DNA of 64,000 bases from Loripinus fragilis (GCA_964019695.1 OZ026516.1:84213188-84277187); one strand, 5' to 3'; shown: positions 30,347 to 42,489, counted from the stretch's first letter. Notes: generated from the sequence alone by a model not told the origin. Numbers and translations are program-made.

Positions 30347-31150
30347 GTTCTTTTTTAATTTTGGGCGCTTCTATGTGCGTTTTTAATGGAGTTTTTATGC
30401 ATTTGGGACCAGATTTCAGTCCTTTTGGTCACGATTTTTTGCTAGAAAAGATATTTCTTGTCACGTGAGAAACCGAATGCTGGACAAAATTGTTTTCAGA
30501 CAGTTACGATTTTTTTACTTTTTTCTACAGCATGTTTCTTTGAAATTATTTCACCTATGTCCCCGCAGGTTTTGGAAAGTACTTTTAGCACTGATCCTTG
30601 GTGATCCTTCAAAGAGTTGTGTTTTCAAAAAGATATACACTTAGTCTTTTCAATTACATGTAGAACACCCGTTAAGGATGCAGGCTTCATCTTGATTTTG
30701 GCTTCGGTAGGCATAAGATAAGATCTTTGGCTTTATTGTAATGCAGCCAGGGCCTACTGTCGAACCACGACAGCTAAACGCTTCTCTGCTCAGGCTTCTT
30801 AAAGTCGAATGAACGTTGGTGGAACCGAAAAGTCTTGGGCTGAATTGGAACAGGCGGGACCTGTATAGCTGTAACAGAATGCATTGTAACAACACAGGCT
30901 CATGATGCTCATATATGTAAAGTCAACACGTTTTAAACATACTTTATCGCTGGACATGTTAATTATAAGAAGAAAAAACAAATTGTCAATTTAAGGGATC
31001 ATAGAATTATCTGGACCTCAACAAGAAAACCTGTCTTCGGGGTTTCTGACCATGCAAGACTCAAACCAACCTACTCAGTTACAGAGATTAGCTAGAATGC
31101 TGGAATTTTGAGTGTAGCAAGTTAACAATTATACTTTCCTAGGAGCAAAT
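30347..31150. other. No gene recognised
   Basis: Overlapping short minus-strand ORFs (30650-30981) show no domain. Confidence 0.35.
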
Positions 31151-31154
31151 AACA

Positions 31155-31206
31155 AAGGCGCTGATCAGACTGCGCGGATGTGCAGGCTGGTCTGCGCCTT
31201 TGACGT
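31155..31206. repeat. Hairpin core of MITE family A, isolated
   Basis: 'caaaggcgctgatcagactg' faces 'caggctggtctgcgcctttg'. No MITE ends are visible around it. Confidence 0.65.
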
Positions 31207-31774
31207 TTGCATGCAGCTACGTCGGGTTTTCTCTCGACACGGTCCATAAGTATGATAACGTCCATTAAGACCATCTGATTATGAAATTAATTAAGCAGGT
31301 GTCATTATAATTTTTTCAATGTTTTCACAAGCGCAACGCGCGTTATTGATAATTGCATCAATAGATGGTAAGCACAGAGTAAAGCGAGTGGAAACCAGCA
31401 AAAGTGACCATGGAGAGCATACTCGGCCAAAAAGGGTCAGGTGCTCAACGGACCTGCCGGACCGGCGATGACGGCCTTGTTTACAGGTAACATGCTACTG
31501 TAAACATAGCATTTGTAATCCACCATTTTCTAATTGCATGGTCTTTATGCTCCACTGAACGGGTAGTATAATACACAGGTAAGTTCACGTCATGCTATAC
31601 TTCCACAAAACGCTTTGAGGCGTGACTGTAACGGTAAATGCATTGAATGAATGGAGGGTCATTACTTAGAGGTCGTGGTAAAAGTATACATGTATCACTT
31701 TGTTACATGAATATTTATGAAGGTTGGATGTTTACAAAAATAGGTTTGTGAATTTTCGTTACAGCATCTTGACA

Positions 31775-31827
31775 ATAACACACACACACAAACGCACGCA
31801 CACTCTCACGCACGCACACACGCGCCA
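31775..31827. repeat. (CA)n/(CGCA)n microsatellite
   Basis: Alternating 'acacacacac', 'cgcacgcacac' and 'cacgcacgcacacacgcg'. Purine-pyrimidine alternation can adopt Z-DNA. Confidence 0.85.
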
Positions 31828-31889
31828 CCATCGCAAAAAATCAACTGACAAACCTATCAACAAACTAGCGAACAAAACATTATCTCTAT

Positions 31890-33180
31890 TGTTTTGGGCT
31901 TGTCTGTCTGTCGGTCTGTCTGTCCGTTGCCGTGGTCATTCTAACTTAGTCATTTTTAATCGGATTTTTTTCCAAATTTCATATCATAATCAAACTCTCG
32001 TTCAAGTTTGGATACAGTTTTTTCTGTCAAACGATAAGCAAGAAGGCAAGAAGGCTGTAAAAATGGCCGCCACGACAGGTCTGTCTAACTTAGTCATTAT
32101 AATCGGTTTTCTTCCAAATTTTATATATGGATTGCTTTCTTCAAACTCTCGTTCAATATGTTCTTAAAAAATGTTATCCTTTGAAAGCAAAGAATGCACC
32201 CAAGAACTGAAACTAGAGTGTGCAAATTTTCTGGGCCAGACTAGCTAGTTTCGGCCATTTAGGCCACATCAGTGACCCTCTAATAGTTTCAAAGTTCCAC
32301 AATGAAACCCATGATCCCAAAGGACAAGAAAATAAAATCTACACTATAGTGAAGGGCATGGAGACGTTCTACCACCGCCACAAAGTCCCAATAACCAGCT
32401 GTAGTGAAGTCAAATATGTTCTTAAAAAGTTATCCTTTGGAAGCAAAGAATGCACTAAAGAACTGAAATTAGAGTGTGCAAATTATCTTGGCTGGACTAG
32501 CTAGTTTCGGCCATTTAGGCCTCATCAGTGACCCTCTAATAGTTTTTAAGTTCCACAATGAAACCCATGATCCCAAAGGACAAGAAAATAAAATCTACAC
32601 TATAGTGAAGGGCAGGGAGACGTTCTACCACCGCCACATAGTCCCAATCACCAGCTGTAGTGAAGTCAAATGTGTTCTTAAAAAGGTATCTTTTGGAAGC
32701 AAAGAATGCACCAAAGAACTGAAACAAGAGTGTGCAAATTTTCTGGGCCTCATCAGTTACCATCTAATAGTTTCAAAGTTCCACAATAAAACCCAAAGGA
32801 CAAGAAAATAAAAGTTTGAATACGTTTTTTTTTATCTGTTGAACGATTAGCAAGATGGTCAAAAAATGGCCAACGCCTATCAGTGTCCACTACTTCATTT
32901 TTTTATCAGAGTTTTCCAAAATTTCATATATGGATTGCTTCCATAAAACTCTCGTTAAAGTTTGAATGCGAGTTTTGTCCGACGAAAGTTAACCAAGATG
33001 GCCAACGAAATGGCCGCCACCTATTAGTTTGCACTTATAGACACTCTACCTTATTACCCGATTGCTGCCAAATTTCACATATATATTACTTTTATCAATC
33101 TCTCGCCTAAGTTTGAATATGGGCTTTGTCCGATAACCAAGATGGCCGCCAAATGGCCGCCACCTGTCAGTTTACACTTG
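31890..33180. repeat. Tandem repeat with 'aagatggccgccaaatggcc' units, interrupted
   Basis: Units of about 110-150 bp share 'tttccaaatttcatatatgg', 'aaactctcgttcaagtttg' and 'aatggccgccac'. They occur on both sides of an inserted block (32153-32812). The left part begins after a (CTGT)n stretch, 'tctgtctgtcggtctgtctg'. Confidence 0.85.
32153..32812 (+). repeat. Three tandem ~256-bp copies of a coding-looking sequence, inserted in the repeat above
   Basis: Copies start near 32160, 32416 and 32674 (third truncated). Each can be read as a ~76-residue unit: FGSKECTKELKLECANF, LIVSKFHNETHDPKGQENK, IYTIVKGMETFYHRH, VPITSCSEVKYVLKK. Copies 1 and 2 carry an extra 28 bases (agactagctagtttcgg and on) bounded by GGCC, which breaks the frame. 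Copy 3 lacks it and reads through. The block sits exactly between 'ctctcgttca' and 'agtttgaatacg' of the outer repeat. I do not recognise the protein. It could be a decayed retrocopy of a repetitive gene. Confidence 0.7.
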
Positions 33181-33194
33181 TGGAGGGATATTGC

Positions 33195-33325
33195 AAAAAT
33201 GTTCATACACGCATGCATGCGCACACCTATCAATTTACATCTGAAAACACATGTACATGCTCCTTAATGTTCATACTCCCATGCATGCACACACATATGT
33301 ATGCATGCATGCACATGCAGATACA
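33195..33325. repeat. ATGCATGC / CATGCACA simple-repeat patch
   Basis: Self-complementary words 'cgcatgcatgcgc' and 'gtatgcatgcatgcac'. Low complexity. The ORFs through it are not genes. Confidence 0.8.
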
Positions 33326-33630
33326 TCAAAACATTTATATATTTAGATTCTTACATGAAAATCAAAGCTAGCGCTATTTATGATATAGAATTCCGAGAAT
33401 CGGATGTGTCACCTGGCAGAACAGAAGTCAAACAAGGAAAATTTGTCGAATATATTTTCCCTACGAAGGGTTATTTTAGAGAAACCAATAAATCACAAAA
33501 CATAAATCCCATTTCGCCAACCCCTAGGTTCATCTTTGGTATCATACAGATCAAGGTTAAAAGCCTATCAACTAGTTTTCAGTGGTTAGTTCAATACAAA
33601 ATAAACTTATCTGTCTGACTTCGACCTGAC
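33326..33630. other. No gene recognised
   Basis: A 105-codon plus ORF (33301-33618) continues from the simple repeat. The part after the repeat looks ordinary, but no domain or splice sites support it. Confidence 0.3.
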
Positions 33631-33639
33631 CTAGAGGTC

Positions 33640-35560
33640 AGGGGTGTGTGTAAGGTCAAAGTGTTTGCTTCTATGTAAGTCTATACTTCTTTCCCCTTAA
33701 TTTTATATACAACACGATCACATTCAGAATTTATTTATGTTATAATCCAACCTAGAGTTGAGTGTGAGTGTAAGGAGAGAATATGTGTTTGCATGGTACC
33801 CTATGCCCCATTCCCTTTAATTTGATATGCAACATGACCATGGGGGCGGGGTCTGCGGGTAAAATATTTGCTACAACGCTGCTGCATTTGTAATTCCCTT
33901 CAATTTGATATGCAACACGACCATCTTCTGAACAAGTTGACTTTTGACCACAGGGTCAGAGGGGCAGGAAGAGGGGATTTGCGGCCAAACTATTTGCATG
34001 TTGCTGCTTTTGTGATTCTATTTAATTTCATATGCAACATAAACATGTTCTCAATAAGTTGAATTTTGACCTTAAACCCCACACCCAAGGTCGAGTGGGG
34101 TAGGGAGAAGGTATGTAGGCAGAATCTTTGCTGCCATGTTTCTGAATTCGAGAATCTATTTAATTTGATATGAAAATATTCTGTAAAATTTTTAATTTGT
34201 CCTTTTGACCCCCAGGGTTAGAGGGGGTGGGAGGGGGTTCCCCGGCCAAAATATTTTCTACCATTTGGCTGCATCCGTGATTCCCTTTAATTTGATATGC
34301 AACATGACCATGTTCTAAAAAATTTTAATTTTGACATTTTGATCCCATCACCTAAGTCCACCCAGGGGGTCCGGCACAGGTCTTAGATCCAAAATCACGT
34401 TTGATATGTTTCATATTTATTGTACTTCTGTCTGCAGTTGCTACCATGTTGCTGCACTCGCGATTCCTTTGATGTGCAGCATGACCATGTTCTGAAAAAG
34501 TTGAATTTTGACCTTCTGAGGGGAGAGGGGGGCTGCAGGCAAAATATTTGCTACCATGTTGCTGCATTCGTGATTCCCTTTAATTTGATATGCAACATGA
34601 TCATGTTCTGCAAAAGTTAAATTTGACCTTTTGACCCAAGGGTAGGGGGAGGGGGGGTGCGGGCAAGCTTTTAATTTTATACGCAATATAACCATGTTCT
34701 GAAAAAGTTGAATTTTGACCCCCAGGGTCGGTGGGGGGGGGGGGGGGGGGGGGGCTCTGCGGGCATAATATTTGCTACCATGTTGCATGTTGCTGTGCCT
34801 GTTGCCTTTAATTTGATATGCAGCATGACCATGTTCTGAAAAAGTATACCTTTGACCCCACCCCCTAAGTCCACCCAGGGGTCGGACACAGGCCTTAGAT
34901 CAAAAGTCAGGTTTGATATGTTTCTTATTTATTGTACCTCTGTCTGCATTTGCTACCATGTTGCTGCATTCGAGATTCCCTTTGATATGCAAGATGACAA
35001 TGTTCTGAAAAAATTAAATTTTAACCTTTTGACCCCCAGGGCCCTGGGGGGTCTAAGGGGAAAATATTTGTAATCATGTGGCTGCATTTATGATTCCATT
35101 TAAGTTGATATGCAACATGACCATATTTTGAAAAAGTTAATTTTGACATTTTGACCCCACCCCCAGGGTCGGGTGGGGGTAGGAGGGGTTTGCGAGCAAA
35201 ATATATGCTACCACGTTTCCGCATTCGTGATTCTATTTAATTTGGTATGCAATCTGACCATGTTCTGGAAAAGTTGAATTTTGACCTTTTGACCCCAGGG
35301 TCAGGGGAAGGGGGTGAGCTGGGCTCCGCGGGCAAAATATTTGCTACCATGTTGCTGCATTCATGTTTCCCTTTAATGTAATATACATATGATCATGTTC
35401 CGAAATCGTTGAATTTTGACGTTTTGACCCCACCCACTAAGTCCACTCAGGGGGTCTGGCACAGCCCTTCGATCAAAAATCGCGTCTGATATGTGTTTAT
35501 TATTTATTGTAACTCTGTCTGCATGCGACATTTATGTAAAAAATAATGACAACTGACTGA
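33640..35560. repeat. Satellite, ~110-190-bp unit rich in GGGTC and G runs
   Basis: About twelve diverged units of 'ccatgttgctgcattcg', 'tgattccctttaatttgata', 'tgcaacatgaccatgttctg', 'aaaaagttgaattttgacc' and 'ttttgacccccagggtc', with G runs of very different length (longest at 34732-34754). ORFs on both strands come from the repeat. Confidence 0.92.
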
Positions 35561-35574
35561 TTTATTGTGAAATT

Positions 35575-36110
35575 TACATATTTGACCTTTGATCCCACTG
35601 GGGGGAGGGGCGGTAAATTTTTAATCACAGGTTATGCTTATCTACAGGCACTGGGTAATCATTGCCTATAGTGAGAAGTTGTAAGATGTAATAGTTTTGG
35701 AGAAATGTGATGTTTAGCTTTTGCATTAGCCTAAACCTAAGTCAAAAAAGGGCCAAAACTCAGTCAAAAATTGGCGAATTACCTCCAAATACGAACTTGG
35801 CCTGTATTTTATAATGCTTTATCAGTGTTAAATTTGAATGACAGTGTTGCATCCCTCCAAAAGTAATTGATCGTAAACCACAATAAAGCCAAAATTTAAG
35901 TCAAAAAAGGCAATAACTCTAAATAAGTTTGTGGATAACCGCCACTTTCAAACTTAACCTGTATAATTGATGCTTTACCATTCTGCAAAGTTTGATGGAT
36001 GATTAAATTGATGAATCCCTTCAAAAGTTATTAATCGCAAACCAAAAGTGTGACAACGTGGAATACGACGACGACGCCGCCGCCGCAGACACCGATGGAC
36101 TCATGATTCT
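35575..36110. repeat. Diverged repeat ending in GACGACGCCGCCGCC
   Basis: Two loose copies of 'aagtcaaaaaaggcaataac' and 'tttgaatgacagtgttgcat'-type text (35720 and 35900) are followed by the trinucleotide run 'acgacgacgccgccgccg' at 36065. The same kind of ending occurs in other bivalve repeats. Confidence 0.6.
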
Positions 36111-36667
36111 TATGTGTTGATTATGCGACTCAAAAAGCGGGTACGTTTATTTGAGGAAGGGGCAGCTATGCAACGAATATATATACATGGGGTCTTCGCC
36201 ACTATAAAGAATTATCTATTGTCATTATACAGTGTTAGGGTTTTAAAGCCCTTCCGTATATCTCACATCAAACTTGGGCCTCTTTGGTGAAGGAACCTGA
36301 CTCTGTCGCAAGTGAACAACAAATGTGTAGACCAGTCTGCGCATCCCGCCAGTCTGATGCGTGCCTTTGTAACTTGCTCCCTGGAGAGTATATAGCTAAG
36401 CAGCTGAACTTGGCCCACTAAAAGCTTTAAGCTTCTATCTAGTCTCTGTTAATAACAAGGCTGATTTTAGCAAGATCTGGTTGCAAACCCTGAAGAAATG
36501 AGACGCAGCACATATTGAGCCCGCTCATTATCCTTACCAAACTGTTACTATTCAAGCTGATCGAGGCACTTACGTGCTACATGTACATAATTGTTAATAT
36601 TTTGCCAGTTACTGACAGCCAACCTTTTTAAATCAGCTGAAGGAGAAGAACGGCCAAAAGCATTTCA

Positions 36668-36875
36668 TGGAGGGTGCACAGTGGCTTTGTCGTACAATGC
36701 TTGACTCGATACCAAGGAGCTCCCTGGTATACTCCCATCTGCGTCACTGCGTTATGTGTTTAACCAAGACACATTAATGCTTGCTTACTACTGGTTCAAC
36801 CCATGAAGAGCAATCCCAACATAACTGAAAACGTGTTGACTGGGACGTAAAGAATCAAATCAAGCAAACAAACAA
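36668..36875 (+). mobile_element. Decayed SINE, plus strand
   Basis: 'gggtgcacagtggctttg' (degenerate A box), 'gcgtcactgcgttatgtgt', 'ccaagacacattaatgct', 'ctactggttcaacccatga' and 'gactgggacgtaaagaatc' match the SINE family at 16437, 18400 and 58905 in order. The B box is lost. Confidence 0.75.
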
Positions 36876-37112
36876 GCATTTTCATCCAAAAAACTTTAAG
36901 TATGTGCCAAGCGTGTATTTGTTTACAAACTGAAGTTTGTGACAAGCTTTTATTATATTTTTTATCGCACAAAGGTTGTGGGTTTGATGCGAAAAGTTTA
37001 CGTATATTTTAGTCCTTCTTGCGCTTGAAATTGGCCCAGAATAGACGAAACTGTCTTCATTGTTCCCTTTCACTTGGCACAGTACCTCTTATGAGTATCG
37101 ATATTACTTCGT

Positions 37113-37580
37113 TCAGTGCGTCGATTCTACCGATACTGTTTCTAATTCACCGCTATTAGGGGGTTCAGTCATATATAGCTGAATAGCTCAAAATCGAAAA
37201 AACGGATCAGTCTGAGATTTCTGGTATTGTAGGATCATAAGCCTCTCGAACTTCTGGTGAAAATCATTTTTAGCTAAGTTGTTTAAATTCGAAACGGGAA
37301 GATAAAAAGCTGTGGATTTTCGCTTTTTTGACAACTATCCCTCTAAAAGAATGCGTTTCTTGCGCTCCCACGATACACTGTCGTTGTTTTTTGCACGATA
37401 TTATGACATGTATGCATATATCAAAGAAACATAATGAGATCCACGGCGGAAGGACAAATCTAACTATAAGAAAACATGCGAAAATACTTACCACCCCCTA
37501 ACAATTTTAGGCCAAAACTCTCGATTCTACCGATACAGTCGATTTCACTCATTTCAGGCGCACAGTGAATCAATACTGTG
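37113..37580. repeat. ~470-bp repeat, minus orientation (copy of 29246-29712)
   Basis: Reverse complement of 29246-29712 along the whole length, from 'gtcgattctaccgatactg' to 'ggcgcacagtgaatcaata'. The two copies face each other ~7.4 kb apart. Confidence 0.92.
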
Positions 37581-37844
37581 GTATATGGTCATTAATTCTT
37601 GACATGATTAATCATTATTGCTGGTAATTTACCCCTATTTTAGGACAGAATTGAATTTAAGGTCATTTCTCATGCCAATTCTATTCAGGGACCCTGTAAC
37701 TGATAAAGATATATACCGGTAATATCCTATGAGAAAATAGCTATTTGCAGAATGGCCAAATTTCAAATAAGGATTTACATTTGCTATACTTACCACAGTG
37801 GGTGGGGGTGGGACTTTAAGCAGTGGCCGGGGCGGTCTGTTTCC

Positions 37845-37925
37845 ATTTGTGGTACTGTTACCACCCAGGTGAACCGCATGTCTAGATCTCGGAGGATGTT
37901 GGCTATCGGAGGTAAACAAAGATTT
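37845..37925. repeat. ~80-bp dispersed repeat, inverted copy at 49765-49835
   Basis: 'accacccaggtgaaccgcat' and 'ctcggaggatgttggctat' here face 'tagccaacaccctccgag' and 'gcggtttacctgggtggt' at 49765-49835. Confidence 0.75.
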
Positions 37926-38251
37926 TTGGGGTTGGACATGGTCTGTATTGAGACGATTTTATTTCATTTAGAGTCGTTTTGAGGGATAAGAACAACATAT
38001 AGGTCGATAGTATACAGAATGATGATAACTCTGAAAACATTACATGTTTTGGAACTTAATCTGTTCGAGTTTAAATTGCATTTGAATTCGGAAATGCAGT
38101 AATTTGGACGAATATTTCGAATTCACCAGTTAATATTCATATCTATTATTTTATTTTTACTTGATTCATAGCCACCGCTGGAATGTATAACCTCTCTTTG
38201 GAATGACTCATTCAAATACAATTCAAAAATACATGTAAAACATTTATTTAT

Positions 38252-38485
38252 TTGCAATTTCATGACGGTGGTATCATGTTTATGGGTAGCTTTCCGTTCG
38301 GAGGTATGTTGGGTAGCTGTCGGAGGGAAGGCATGTGCATGTTAACATTGATTACGGAGAAGGGCAAATTGATTATGCTCATTAAACAAGCTCTCGCATA
38401 CGGAAACAAAAGTGTAACACTCAAACACTTTCAAAAACAAGTGGTTCGATTGGCGGGGAACATATCAAAGGAGAAACAAGCTTAA
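38252..38485 (+). pseudogene. Unassigned coding-looking fragment with a poly(A) signal at its stop
   Basis: The open frame has no clear start; the first ATG is at 38276. It contains REGMCMLTLITEKGKLIM and LIKQALAYGNKSVTLKHFQK and ends EKQA at 38485. The stop overlaps AATAAA (38484-38489). Composition is more even than in neighbouring ORFs and the C-terminal part looks like an alpha-helical end of a larger protein. The 'ALAYGNKSVTLKHF' pattern loosely recalls the C-terminus of AAA ATPases of transposition systems, but this is too weak to name. It could be a terminal exon or a transposon remnant. Confidence 0.3.
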
Positions 38486-38747
38486 ATAAACAAATTTGTT
38501 TGAGTTTTTGTTAAACACTGAATGGGTGTTTTTGTGCATTAGTTTGCTTTGTTTGTTTTAGCCTACCATATCTATTTAGCCCTTTGCATCACATTAAAGT
38601 AACAGTGCAGTAACATAACATGCCAAAACATTATACTAAGAAATGGACACATACCTTTTTGTGAAGGTGACGGATCAAGAAGCAATGCAATTAGTATACC
38701 AGATGTTTAGACGAGCACCTATACGGTCTAATCAGTCTTCACTAGAT

Positions 38748-41427
38748 GCATAAATTTAACTCTCTCTTTCTCTACTCTCTCTTCTCTACTCGCACTTCTT
38801 CTCTTCTCTCTTTTTCTCTACTCTCTCTTCTCAACTCGCACTCCTATACACTCTCTTCTCTATTCGCACTCATTCTCTACTCTCTCTTCTCTACTCGCAC
38901 TCCTTCTCTACTCGCATTCCTTCTCTACTCTCTCTTCTCTACTCGCACTCCTTCTCTACTCTCTCTTCTCTATTTACACTCCTCTATTCCCTCTTCTCTA
39001 CTCGCACTCCTTCTCTACTCTCACTTTCTCTACTCGCACTCCTTCTCTACTCGCACTCCTTCTCTACTCGCACTCCTTCTCTACTCGCACTCCTTCTCTC
39101 TACTCGCACTCCTTCTCTACTCTATCTTCTCTACTCGCACCCCTTCTCTACTCTTTCTTTCTCTACTCACAATCCTTCTCTACTCGCTATTCTCCTCTGA
39201 TCGCACTCCTTCTCTACTCTCTCCTCTCTACTCGTACTCTTTCTCTACTCTTTCTCCTCTACTCGCACTCCTTCTCTACTCGCACTCTTTCTCTACTCTC
39301 TCTTTTCTACATGCACTCTCACTACTCTCTCTTTTCTACTCGCACTCTTACTCTACTCGCAATCCTTCTCTACTCTCTCTTTCTCTACTCTCTCTTCTCT
39401 ACTCGCATTCCTTCTCTACCCTCTCTTTCTCTTCTCGCACTCCTTCTCTACTCTCTCTTTCTCAACTCTCTCATCTCTATTCACACTTCTTCTCTACTCT
39501 CTCTTCTCTACTCGCACTCTACTCTCTTCTCTACTTTCTCCTCTCAATTCTCTACTCGCACTCCTTCTCTAATCTCTATTTTTCTGCTCACACCGCTTCT
39601 CTACTCTCTCTTACTCTACTCGCCCGTCTTCTCTACTCCCTATTCTCTACTCGCACTCCTTCTCTACTCGCACTCCTTCTCTACTCGCACTCCTTCTCTA
39701 TTCGCACTCCTTCTCTACTAACTCTACGCTCTCTTCTCTACTCACACTCATTCTCTACTCTCTCTTTCTCTACTCGCACTCATTCTCTACTCTCTCTTTC
39801 TCTACTCGCACACATCTCTACTCTCTCTTCTCTAATCGCACACATCTCTACTCTCTCTTCTCTAATCGCACTACTTCTCTAATTTTTCTTTCTCTACTCG
39901 CACTCCTCCTCTACTCTCTCTTTCTCTACTCTCTCTTCTCTACTCGCACTTTTTCTCTAGTCTCTCTTTCCCTAATCTCTCTTCTTTACTCGCACTCATT
40001 CTCTACTCTCTTTTTCTCTACTCTCTCTTTTTTACTCTCTCTTCTCTACTCGCACTCCTTCTCTACTCGCACTCCTTCTCTACTCGCACTCCTTCTCTAC
40101 TCGCACTCCTTCTCTACTCTATCTTCTCTACTCGCACCCCTTATCTACTCTTTCTTTCTCTACTCACAATCCTTCTCTACTCGCTATTCTCCTCTGATCG
40201 CACTCCTTCTCTACTCTCTCCTCTCTACTCGTTCTCTTTCTCTACTCTTTCTCCTCTACTCGCACTCCTTCTCTACTCGCACTCTTTCTCTACTCTCTCT
40301 TTTCTACATGCACTCTCACTACTCTCTCTTTTCTACTCGCACTCTTACTCTACTCGCAATCCTTCTCTACTCTCTCTTTCTCTACTCTCTCTTCTCTACT
40401 CGCATTCCTTCTCTACTCTCTCTTTCTCTTCTCGCACTCCTTCTCTACTCTCTCTCTTTCTCAACTCTCTAATCTCTATTCGCACTTCTTCTCTACTCTC
40501 TCTTCTCTACTCGCACTCTACTTACTTCTCTACTTTCTCCTCTCTATTCTCTACTCGCACTCCTTCTCTAATCTCTATTTTTCTGCTCACACCGCTTCTC
40601 TACTCTCTCTTACTCTACTCGCCCGTCTTCTCTACTCCCTATTCTCTACTCGCACTCCTTCTCTACTCGCACTCCTTCTCTACTCGCTCTCCTTCTGTAC
40701 TTTCTCTACGCTCTCTTCTCTACTCACACTCCTTCACTTCTCTCTCTTTATCTACTCGCACTCATTCTCTACTCTCTCTTTCTCTACTCGCACACATCTC
40801 TACTCTCTCTTCTCTAATCGCACACATCTCTACTCTCTCTTCTCTAATCGCACTACTTCTCTAATTTTTCTTTCTCTAATCGCACTACTTCTCTAATTTT
40901 TCTTTCTCTACTCGCACTCCTCCTCTACTCTCTCTTTCTCTACTCTCTCTTCTCTACTCGCACTTCTTCTCTAGTCTCTCTTTCCCTAATCTCTCTTCTT
41001 TACTCGCACTCATTCTCTACTCTCTTTTTCTCTACTCTCTCTTTGTTACTCGCTCTCTTCTCTACTCGCATTCCTTCTCTACTATCTCTCTCTCTCTACT
41101 CTCTCTTCTCATCTCGCACTCCTTCTCTACTCGCACTCCTTCTATTGTCTCTCTTGTCTACTCGCACTCCTTCTCTACTTGCACTCCTTCTCTACTCTTT
41201 CTTCTCTACTCATACTCCTTCTCTACTCGCACTCTTTCATTACTCGCACTCCTTCTCTACAAACACTCCTTCTCTACTCGCACTCTTCTACTCGCACTCT
41301 TTCTCTACTCGCTCTCCTTCTCTAATCGCACTCCATCTACTCCCACTACTCACACCCTCTCAACTCGCACTCCCTATACTCGCACTCCCTCTTTCTCTAC
41401 TATCTCTTCCTCTACTGGCTCTTTCTC

Positions 41428-41474
<47 letters not shown>

Positions 41475-41590
41475 CGCACTACCTCTACTCGTTTTTCCTC
41501 TACTCTCTCTTTCTCTACTATCTCTTTCACTGTCTCTCTCTCGGTCTCTCTCTGTCATTTGTCTCTCTCTATCTCTGTCTGTCTGTCTGC

Positions 41591-41622
<32 letters not shown>

Positions 41623-41644
41623 ACTCACTCTACTCTCTCTCCAA
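38748..41644. repeat. 2.9-kb pyrimidine-rich satellite ('actcgcactccttctct' units)
   Basis: Almost pure C/T on the plus strand, broken by A in 'ctctactcgcac'. Units vary between 'tctctactctctct' and 'actcgcactcc'. A higher-order copy is visible: 39060-39990 recurs at about 40050-41010, offset 997-1013. The end grades into (TC)n at 41427-41472 and (CTGT)n at 41575-41604. The apparent 378-, 205- and 136-residue ORFs (STRTPSLLSL repeats) are translations of the satellite. Such mirror-like polypyrimidine DNA can form triplex (H-DNA). Confidence 0.95.
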
Positions 41645-42330
41645 TGTATTTGGTAATTAACTTAAAATATCATGAGCAGTACGGGAATATAATGAAATGA
41701 GTGTTCGACTCCCATGTTCAGTCCTCCTCTGTCAAATTCCAAGTATGTCATCCGATGGTAAAGAACTGTAATAACGTGCTATTAGCAGGGAAACATTTTT
41801 ATCATGGAATTGAGAGAGGAGTTCTCTGTATGCCTTAACAATGAGGCCCTCTCACGAGTTAGGGTGTATTTGTACAAGCCATTTTATTCTAGGGAAAGGG
41901 AAAATGCCAAATTGAGGGGGGCAAGATTGTCAGAGAACAGGGAAATAAATAAAACATGAAATATGGAAACAAGTCAATATTTAAGAAGAACAAGGGAACA
42001 GATACTTCCTGGGACAGCCTCTATTATAGATAATAGAACAAACATCACAACTATAAAACTACTAAACTTGATCTGTTTAAAATATATTGTACCCAAACTC
42101 TAAATAAGTAACAGCTAGTTCACAATCCGATTGCCCATCTCTTTCTGAAAAGGACGTCACCCAGGTACAATTATTGAACTAAAGATAATTTAAAGCCGTA
42201 CTGCAAATAGTTGCAGAAAGATCTAATTAAACATTCGATTTTACAGAAATGGGAAGCTACATGTATCTGCTTTTATAAGTACACATATATAACATGTTAC
42301 AAATACATGTTGTTTTATGCATATGGAAAT
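41645..42330. other. No feature recognised
   Basis: AT-rich, no supported frame. Confidence 0.35.
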
Positions 42331-42331
42331 C

Positions 42332-42489
42332 GCTAGAAACAGTGTTTTTGATTGCCATTTGTCGCCAGTCGGGCGACAAATGACAATCGAAAAATCGGGC
42401 GACAAATGGCAATCGAAAACCCTGTTTCGAACGATTTTTATCTACGTTCGTCGATAGTATTAACTTTTTCGATTGCCTGTTATCTGGTG
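42332..42489. mobile_element. Relative of the 28784 TIR element, with duplicated core
   Basis: 'tttttgattgccatttgtcg' is followed by 'cgggcgacaaatgacaatc' and again 'cgggcgacaaatggcaatc', then 'gatagtattaactttttcg'. The core hairpin arm is duplicated relative to 28784-28975. Confidence 0.75.

Noticed and set aside
32220..32811. The 94- and 111-codon ORFs taken literally as two genes
   Set aside because: Their starts lie in the 28-bp extra segment and they stop in the next copy of the same repeat. The repeat unit, not these frames, is the real object.
38746..41660. Long plus-strand ORFs (378, 136 and 205 codons) as a serine/leucine-rich protein
   Set aside because: They are translations of the pyrimidine satellite. 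Stops are absent only because the plus strand lacks the needed A/G content. No start context or domain.
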